Positions 55,420-62,000 of a stretch of DNA of 62,000 bases are shown here, piece by piece (position 1 is the first letter of the stretch; every line of letters begins with the position of its first letter). The position numbers were made by a program, and so were the translations under genes. The DNA lies in assembly GCA_037447655.1 (NCBI GenBank), contig JBBHKE010003393.1:59646-121645 (forward strand), written 5' to 3'. Under the pieces are notes generated by a model. It was not told the origin of the DNA, ran no database searches, and saw only the letters and a program-made list of their open reading frames with translations. This stretch comes from Zygnema cylindricum (lineage: Eukaryota; Streptophyta; Zygnematophyceae; Zygnematales; Zygnemataceae).

Positions 55420-56240
55420 TGTCATATACGCCAGCCGTACGGCAGTATGTACAGCGACGGCAGGCAAGCGTAAAATTATGCCACCCGGCAGCAGCGTATA
55501 ATTATGCTAACCGGCGGCAACGTATAATTATGCTAACCGGCGTCAGCGTATAATTATGGCATCGTAAAGCTATGCCAGTCGGCGGCAGCGTAGAAAATTG
55601 CCAGCAGGTGGCAGCGTAGAAAATTGGTAGCACCCAGCAACCTAGAAAATTGCCAACCGGCGACAGCGTAGAAAATTGCTAGCGGCCGTTAACGTAGAAA
55701 ATTGCCAGCCGGTGGCAGTGTAGAAAATTGACAGCCGGCGGAAGCGTAGAAAATTTCCAACAGGTGGCAGCGTAGAAAATTGCTTGGGGCCTGCATCGTA
55801 GAAAATTGCCAAACAGCGGTTGCGTAGAAAATTGCCAGCCGGTGGCACCGTATAAAATTGCCAGCACCCGGCAACCTAGAAATTGCCAACCGGCGACAGC
55901 GTAGAAAATTGCCAGCTGCCGTTAACGTAGAAAATTGCCAACCGGCGACAGCGTAGAAAATTGCCAGCTGCCGTTAACGTAGAAAATTGCCAGCCGGTGG
56001 CAGCGTAGAAAATTGCCAGCGGCCGGGCGGCGGTGTAGAATTATGCCAGCTGTCGGCAGCATAGAATTATGCCAATTGTCGGCAGCGTAGAATTACGCCA
56101 ACTGTCGGCAGCTTAAAATCACGCCAGCCGGCGGCAGCGTAGAATTATGCTAGCGGGCGGGCGAAAGCGTAGAATTATGCCAGCAGTACAGAGGTCTGTA
56201 ACGCGATGGGCGGCAACGCTACATCATGCCAGCGGTACGG
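55420..56240. repeat. Helitron minisatellite 2
   Basis: About 28 units of a 25-30 bp repeat around GGCAGCGTAGAAAATTGCCA. A stretch with ACCGGCGACAGCGTAGAAAA then CAGCTGCCGTTAACGTAG occurs twice in tandem at about 55888-55990. Confidence 0.9.
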
Positions 56241-57038
56241 CCTTATGTACTGCGGAAAAAATCCTTGACAGACACAGCGCCTATATAAGGGATTCCAGAA
56301 AGGCCAACAACGTTCTCTTATTTATATACTGATAGAACAAAAATGACTGGCGGTTGCAGCTGCTAGCCCTTTGAACTCTCCAATCCAACCAGAGGGTTGT
56401 TAATATAAATAAAGGAAAAAGAAAGGATGATGTTACAACGACAAATAACAATAGCACCAATGATTATAAAGAGAAAAGGCAAGCAAGCAAAAAATCAACA
56501 AGAAAAAAGGAGAGAACAAAAACAGAAAAAGAAAATGGGAAATTGAAATGCTAAATTCACAAGAAAGTTTAGGAAAAGATTTGCAAGAATAATCATTGTT
56601 GACCTTTTGTACACTCCAATCTTGCCAAAGAATGGTTAAACGTGTACGTTTATTTATACAAATATATGCATTCATTTGGGTATGTATGCACTAAAGAAGT
56701 AACTTGAACGGAAAAATCGTCCGTGATCATAGTAGTACCACAGATAATAAGAAACTCCCTCTAGAGAGAGACTGAGGGATTCTATGTTTGTTCTTGTTTC
56801 GTAAAACGGAACCACAACATATGCATCGACACTGCATAATGTCCACGAGGAGACAAAAAAGTCAAAAGGGAGAAAAAGAGAGAGGGGGAGGGAATCGAAA
56901 GAGAGAATGTACAAAGGAAAGATGGAGACAGGGTGTGTGAGAGAGACACATGGAGAGGGTGAAAGGGAGGTAGGAGAGGGAGGATATGGGAGAGCGAAGA
57001 GAGACATAAAACAGGAGGGCAAGAAAGCAAAAGGGTGA

Positions 57039-57625
57039 TGTTCGATTTTACTGCGATTTCAGGCGATTCTCCAGTACACGGATTTGCTTAGTATTGTTTG
57101 TGTTTTATAGGTAAATCGGTCTATGCAGTATAAGCGATATTTTCGAAAAGGAATTATAGCAAGATTTTTCTAGTCTTTCAGTTTACAGTTTTTTCGTGTA
57201 AAAATATTCAAGTGTCCCCCACGTTTTGCTGTGCGTTGGACATTTAACACGTGGCATTTTAAAATAGGGCCTTCACTTAGTGTGTATGTTAGTGTTGGGC
57301 TATTTAGACTTTTGCTAAGGAACAAACAGTTACCATTCACAGAAAGAAAAAGAAAGAAAAAGATAGAACAGGAATCCAGCTTTATTAATAGGGACAATTT
57401 GTCCAATTTGTCTTATATTCAATTGTACTTCTATTTCTTATAATGGGTAGTAACAAATATGTTTGAAACTGATGTGTGTTTGTCCTATCTCTACCCACTC
57501 CGAACTATGATCAAACTGCCTGGTAACTTGTTTTATCTGAGATTTGTGTTATTCTGCTCTGTAGTTGGAAATTTGTGGCGCTCAAATCTATCTTTGTCGC
57601 TCGTAATGGCCGGCCTTGTGTATTA
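57039..57625 (+). other. Putative copia-4 LTR or leader
   Basis: Sequence upstream of the copia-4 primer-binding site. No matching second LTR is in the window, so the LTR start cannot be placed. An A/G-rich AAAGAAAAAGAAAG stretch lies at about 57343-57365. Confidence 0.35.
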
Positions 57626-57639
57626 GGTTATGGGCTCAC
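57626..57639 (+). other. Copia-4 primer-binding site overlapping the gag start
   Basis: GGTTATGGGCTCAC, one mismatch (T for C) to the copia-1 and copia-2 internal-tRNA-iMet site. The gag ATG at 57630 is the ATG inside it. Confidence 0.6.
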
Positions 57640-58226
57640 TTGGCCCAATAGACAAGTTCAAAAACGCCAACTATCACTTATGGAGGTGTAGGGCAAAGGC
57701 GACTCTAGAGGAGAGAAACTTTCTTACAATCGTAATCGGAGTCGAGACCCATCCCACTATTGCAGATGCTGCATACCTAACAGATGGAGAGATAAAGAAA
57801 ATCACTGTTTGGGACGTGAGAGAAATCCGTGGCCAAAACATTCTGATAAGAGGATTAGCAGACAACCAACTCAGAAATGTGACGAGACTCAAGACGTTAG
57901 CCGAAATGTGGACATCTGTGGAGATTACGCATAAACTCTTAGGGATGACAGCGCGCATCAAGTTAGGGAAGACGCTAATTACAACCATCTATCAAGACGA
58001 AATGTCGATGGAGGCTTATACCTCCTATTATTCCAATCAGCTGGCCGAAGCCGACGTCCTGGGTTTCACCCTTATTAATGACACAAAAATTACTCTTCTC
58101 ATGCTTTCTCTCCCACTAGAGTACAAATCGGTTCTCACCTGGCTGGATCAAAAGATGCAAACGCATGGAAGTGGAATTAAGATGTTGAGGCGCTTCTCAA
58201 AGACGAGTTCAAAACCAGAATCATGA
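57630..58226 (+). CDS. Copia-4 Gag N-terminal part
   Basis: 198 codons. Copia Gag start pattern: KFKNANYHLWRCRAKATLEE (typical FDGTNYxxWK block), then VWDVREIRGQNILIRGLADN, LKTLAEMWTSVEITHKLLG, and MSMEAYTSYYSNQLAEADV ending with LSLPLEYKSVLTWLD. Open without stops; a one-base shift at the end (ATGA overlap at 58223) leads into the zinc-knuckle frame. Copia-4 is a different family from copia-1 and copia-2. Confidence 0.82.
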   Translation: MGSLGPIDKFKNANYHLWRCRAKATLEERNFLTIVIGVETHPTIADAAYLTDGEIKKITVWDVREIRGQNILIRGLADNQLRNVTRLKTLAEMWTSVEITHKLLGMTARIKLGKTLITTIYQDEMSMEAYTSYYSNQLAEADVLGFTLINDTKITLLMLSLPLEYKSVLTWLDQKMQTHGSGIKMLRRFSKTSSKPES

Positions 58227-58504
58227 CAAGCCGTGAGTCCATTGCCGAAAGCTCCGCATACGCTTCTGGCAAGCATAGAAACAAAGAGAAGAGAGATCAC
58301 AATCGCAAAAGAAAAAAAGACAGAAAATGTTTTTATCGCGATAAGGTGGGTCATTTCATCTCGGTTTGCCAAAAATACTCCTATGACAAATTACATGGGA
58401 AAGTAGACGAGACAAAATTGAAAAAAGGGAAGGGAAAGGGGAAGGAGATCGTCACCTTACAAGCAATGATGGCGTCCTACATCGTGACCCGCAATGACCA
58501 TTGA
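58223..58504 (+). pseudogene. Copia-4 Gag C-terminus with damaged zinc knuckle
   Basis: Basic linker (NKEKRDHNRKRKKDRK), then CFYRDKVGHFISVC: the CX2CX4HX4C knuckle with the second Cys replaced by Arg. Stop at 58502-58504. Confidence 0.75.
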
Positions 58505-58958
58505 TGGTTGACACTAGTGCATTTGAGCACATGTGTTTTTGACGAGAATGGTTCTCCAACTTTCGTGAAATCGCTCCTTCGCGAATCTTCATGGGAGACA
58601 ACCACAGCGCGCATGCCACACAAAAAGGAGACATCAAAATAGAGGCCTTAATGGATAGCCCAATTCAATCACGGACCATCAAGAACGTGCTCTATGTTCC
58701 CTCCTTCAAAAGAAACTTATATTCTATTCCTCAAGTCGAGGACAATGGCATCACACCAGTCTGGCAAAAGCACGGAAAAATCAAACTCATGCAAGGTGGT
58801 TTTATAATCGCATGAGGTGAACGAATGGGAGACAGAACTTGCCGTTTGAAGTGCAGTCCAAAACCCAAAGGTCTCGCACTTGCCGCATGCGCAATTCTCC
58901 CAAAATCAAGTGAGGGGAATCCACCTAATGTACGATCTGCGAATGGAGAGAACCAAAA
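58505..58958 (+). pseudogene. Copia-4 protease remnant
   Basis: After the stop, a VDTSAFEHMC-like active site (DSGA changed to DTSA) and, in the frame 58591-58815, IKNVLYVPSFKRNLYSIPQV, the conserved C-terminal block of copia proteases. Stops and shifts separate them. Confidence 0.72.
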
Positions 58959-60139
58959 ATGTCAACCAAGATGTCTGAAATGCCAATGAAGACTGAACAA
59001 GATTCCAAAACGCCTAGCTACAATCAAATGCTTTGGCTTCGCAGATTGGGATATTTGCATACAAATGGCATGAGAAAACTAGTCAAAGGACACCTTGTTT
59101 ATAGACTAGGACTGAAAAGTGTGACCGACTCACCTGATCCATGTCATGGTTGCAAATTGGGAAAATCGCACCGTATTCTTTTTCCCAAAGATAGAGGAAG
59201 ACGAGCTACTCAGCCACTTGAACTTGTCCACTCAGATGTGTGGGGACCAACGAAGATCAAATCCTGCAGTGGAAAGAAATTCGTTGTTACTTTCATTGTC
59301 GACTACTGAAGATGGACATATATCTACCTACTCAAGCAAAAAAGTGAGGTATTCGAATGCTTCAAGCAATAGAAAGCTATACCCGAAAAGAAACATCAAA
59401 GTCCATAATCAGTTTGAGAAATGATAATGGAGGGGAGAACTTATCCACTGAGATTAAGAGTTTCCTTGCCTCTAAAGGAATCGATCAAGAGTTTCCTTAC
59501 CTCTAAAGGAATCGATCATCAGCTGACAGCTCCAGACACACACCTCAGCAGAATGGCGTCGCCGAACGAATGAATCGCACACTTAACAAAATGTCAGTTA
59601 GTATGATGGCCACTCATCAAACAAGCTCCGAATTTCGGGGAGAAGCGATGTGTACTGTAGTGTATCTGAAAAATAGATGTCCAACATCTGCGTTAGAAAA
59701 TGGAATTCCGTTTGAGAAAAGGCATGGATTCAGACCAACCATTTCTCACCTGAAAGTGTTTAGAAGCCGAGCATACGTTCACGACCATGCAAACAAAGGA
59801 GGAAAATTGGCCCCAAAAGCAAAAGAAGGAATATTCGAATGCTACAAAGAAAGCAGAAAAGCTTATAGAATTTTTAATCTTGAATCTCGAACTATCATGA
59901 TAAGCAAAAATGTGAAATTTGCAGAGAAAGAAATGCTTGCAAGTAACGAGGTGCATGGGAACAGTGGGAGAAAAGAAGGGGAAAATCTCCTTCGTTTGAT
60001 GAAATGGTCACCAAGCGATGATGAATTTGGAGAGGAAGTGGCAACTATATCAACAAAATCCCTTGGTGAATCCAACGTTCATGAAACCTTAATCGAGGAT
60101 TCACCACCAACAAAAGAAATAACAGTGAGAGTCAAATAA
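58959..60139 (+). pseudogene. Copia-4 integrase
   Basis: GAG-pre-integrase: LWLRRLGYLHTNGMRKL (first His changed to Arg) and CHGCKLGKSHRILFPK, then ELVHSDVWGPTK with the first catalytic Asp region FIVDY before a stop at 59307-59309. A 31-bp tandem duplication (59456-59486 and 59487-59517) adds a frameshift in the core. From 59570 the frame is open again for 189 codons: RTLNKMSVSMMA, KRHGFRPTISHLKVFRSRAY, KEGIFECYKESRKAYRIF. Confidence 0.82.
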
Positions 60140-60608
60140 ATGAGAAGGAAATTGTTGCAACTAAGGAAATGGAACAAGAGAATGCAGTTAAAACAAAAGA
60201 AACTAAGAAAGCTGTAGTAGAAAAACCTACCTCAGTGCCCCAGGAAGGGCCAGCTGCAGCATGGCCAGAAAACCCCCAACGAAGTTTGGAGAGTGGTACG
60301 ATACCACAAGTGCCCTAAGGAAGAAGTTCGCCGGGATGGCTCAAGCCAAAGAGCCTTTAACTCTCCACCAAACACTCAATGGCGAGGACGAGGAAAAATG
60401 GAAGGCCGCTGTCAATGAGGAAATGACATCTATCCTGCAAAACAATAAATGGACGTTAGAAGACTTGCAGCAAGGAAGAAAACCAATTGGCAGTAAGTGG
60501 ACCTTTTGCATCAAAAGAAATGCAGACAAAACAATCGATCGCTACAAGGCAAGGCTAGTGGCTAAGGGTTACACACATAAAAAAGGCATCGACTACAAAG
60601 AAACATTC
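60140..60608 (+). pseudogene. Copia-4 RT N-terminal part, cut by gypsy-2
   Basis: Same protein blocks as 21767-22180 (TKFGEWYDTTSALRKKF to GIDYKETF), nearly identical at DNA level from 60109. It has an extra 24-26 bp near 60236-60262 (CCCAGGAAGGGCCAGCTGCA...). It breaks at CATTC (60604-60608), where the gypsy LTR starts. Confidence 0.88.
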
Positions 60609-62000
60609 TGTAATAGGGTTATAGGATTCGGTACTTAGTGGCTAGGGCTAAGCTGCTATAGTTGCGGTTCTAGAGCAGTGTAGCTACGATTCTAGACCAG
60701 CGCAGCGTAGTAGCGTAGCAACTTAGCGGCGTAGCAACTGTGTAGCGCAGCACCATAGCAGCGCAGCATAGCAACGCCGCAGAATGTAGAATGAGCATTA
60801 TAGTTCAAGAAAAATGTTTGGATAGATCTCGGGTGACCGGGAAGGTCCACGTGTACAGTTGTACCATACTAGGTTGACTAGTAGCTAGCTAGTTTAAATA
60901 GTTAGGTAGGCTTGTGAATAGGAGACTTGAAGTATACCTACACAACGAGCGTAACCTTGTACCCTCTTCCAAGTAATAAAACGCAACCTTGTCTGTTAGT
61001 GTTGTGTGCTCCTGCTATTGTTACGGGAAGATCCTTGGTGTTTTTCCGCTGTGCAATGTGGCGTGTTTGGTGCTATATTGCCTTTTTTACACTGGTATCA
61101 GAGCCATTTTCCTGTGACTCAAGAGCATGGATGAACACGACGTATCCACTACAAAAATGTTGGCGCAAGTTCTCATGGAGTTAGAAAGTGTGAGATTACA
61201 GAACGTGCAGCTGAGAAACACCGTCGCAGCCTTGGAGTCTCGTCAAGGGGGGCGACCTCATGGAAGCATAGAGAGAAAATTCGGAGACCAAAATTAAGGC
61301 TTCCTGATGAGTTTGACCCTCCAAGACAGAAAAACCTTGACACATGGCTATTCTCCGTTGCGAACTATCTCGAGAATTTTCCTAGCCTATCAGATCGTGA
61401 GAAGATTCACTACGCGGGTGGTCTTCTTAAAGGGGCACCGGGGGCATGGTGGAGGACATTGGTGGAGGACGATGAGATACCAACCGTTTGGGCGCTCTTC
61501 GTTCAACTTCTCCGCGACGCTTGGCAGCCCGTCAACACGGTGAAGGCGGCAAGAGATAAGATCGCAGTATTGAAGCAACGAACTTCAGTGATGGAGTTTA
61601 CGCAGCGGTTCTTGGAATGCAAAGTTCAAATACCTACGATGAAGAAGGATAAAGACGTGGATCGCTACGTGAAGGGGCTTAAATTGTCTATTCGTAGGGA
61701 TGTGGAACAATGGCTTGCTCGGGAAAGCACGACTCCTACGCTCTCGGCAATCATCCTGTTTGCGGAGCGGACTGATTCGGTCGACTTTAACCTTCGGAGA
61801 CCTTATCACTACGGGTCGTGTAGTAGCGGAGGAAACCGACGAGACGATGGTCCAACCCCCATGGAGCTCAGCGCAATCAACGAGGATAAGGAAGTAGTCA
61901 ACGTCCTGCGGAAAAAGAAGAAACCTACCAAGACCAAGAACAATGACTTATCCCTTGAGGAGATCCAACGGAGGAGGCAAAATGGCCTATGCTTCCTGTG
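60609..62000 (+). mobile_element. Gypsy-2: 5' part of a second gypsy copy, runs off window
   Basis: LTR 60609-61091 (483 bp), primer-binding site TGGTATCAGAGCC at 61093-61105, gag from 61127. About 99% identical to gypsy-1 and inserted at the same base of the same copia gene. Differences are mostly transitions. Confidence 0.93.
61127..62000 (+). pseudogene. Gypsy-2 gag (truncated by window end)
   Basis: Same start, frameshift and capsid blocks as gypsy-1 gag (ANYLENFPSLSDREKIHYAG, GAPGAWWRTLV). At 61978 it has CAA where gypsy-1 has TAA, so the frame is open into the zinc knuckle. In the knuckle the sequence reads LCFLC rather than LCFQC. The rest lies outside the window. Confidence 0.85.

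Larger units (their letters stand above)
54127..56332 (-). mobile_element. Non-autonomous Helitron
   Basis: On the minus strand it begins TCAGTATATAAATAAG (5' TC, at 56332) and ends ...GACTTACTAG (3' CTAG, at 54127), with a perfect 6-bp hairpin GCCCGT-GTA-ACGGGC (54140-54154) nine bases before the CTAG. It sits between host A and T. The empty site is present in the window: the real gene has ...CCCA|TATGAT... at 51284/51285. There is no target duplication, as expected for rolling-circle elements. No Rep/helicase gene: the interior is two minisatellites and a MITE. Confidence 0.88.
53810..57038 (-). pseudogene. Inverted partial copy of the carboxypeptidase 3' end
   Basis: Minus-strand copy of about 50562-51608: intron, penultimate exon, intron, last exon and 3' flank. 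The penultimate exon copy (about 56705-56830) reads VDAYVVVPFYETRTNIESLS, where the catalytic GDTDAVVP is lost. The last exon is split after the codon pair for Val-Pro of the catalytic-His block by a Helitron (54127-56332). Without that insert the arm is about 1.02 kb. A promoter and the upstream exons are missing, so it is a dead fragment. Paired with the real gene it forms a 1-kb inverted repeat with a 2.2-kb spacer. Confidence 0.88.

Noticed and set aside
54185-56240. Regular repeats resembling a CRISPR array
   Set aside because: Units are contiguous and diverged, with no unique spacers, in a eukaryotic Helitron; they are minisatellites.

Overview
The window is eukaryotic nuclear DNA, most likely from the green-plant lineage (a repeat-rich streptophyte; I cannot name the species). 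The evidence is a multi-exon plant-type serine carboxypeptidase gene with GT-AG introns, LTR retrotransposons primed by a plant-type initiator tRNA-Met, a Ty3/gypsy chromovirus, and TIR and Helitron elements. Almost everything apart from the carboxypeptidase gene is transposon, broken transposon or simple repeat. There are two assembly gaps (12567-12576 and 36971-37219). No rRNA, canonical tRNA, CRISPR array or prokaryotic operon was seen.

Left part (1-10 kb): a lone 3' LTR (290-1312), then a complete but decayed Ty1/copia element, copia-1 (2374-9791), whose gag is interrupted by a solo LTR of a related family in the opposite direction (3494-4549). 10-21 kb holds no convincing gene. It contains an AT microsatellite, a TA-flanked MITE (11000-11228), and five head-to-tail copies of a TIR element with 9-bp target duplications (11382-18148). 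One of these carries a longer interior with an acidic reading frame. Several short tandem repeats follow.

Middle (21.7-38.6 kb): a three-level nest. A copia polymerase gene (21704-22180, resuming at 35935) was hit by a Ty3/gypsy chromovirus (22181-35934, TSD CATTC on both sides). The gypsy 3' LTR was then hit by a minus-strand copia, copia-2 (29325-35784). Next to it, around the second gap, the gypsy/copia junction recurs in inverted orientation (37437-38262).

Right (38.6-57 kb): the only candidate host gene, a serine carboxypeptidase (peptidase S10), spans 43189-51389. The Ser, Asp and His catalytic motifs are on separate exons, but a block of about 90-100 residues in the middle was not found. 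Its neighbourhood is full of inversions: a 1.3-kb repeat lies upstream and again, inverted, inside the intron where coding sequence is missing; a foldback element lies upstream (40272-41114); and the 3' end of the gene is duplicated in inverted orientation (53810-57038). That duplicate was later split by a non-autonomous Helitron (54127-56332), which itself contains a TIR MITE and two minisatellites.

Right end (57.6-62 kb): a second copy of the host copia family (copia-4) carries the same gypsy element inserted at the same base of the RT gene. This tract is about 99% identical to 21.7-23.6 kb, so the composite junction was duplicated after it formed. It runs off the window end.
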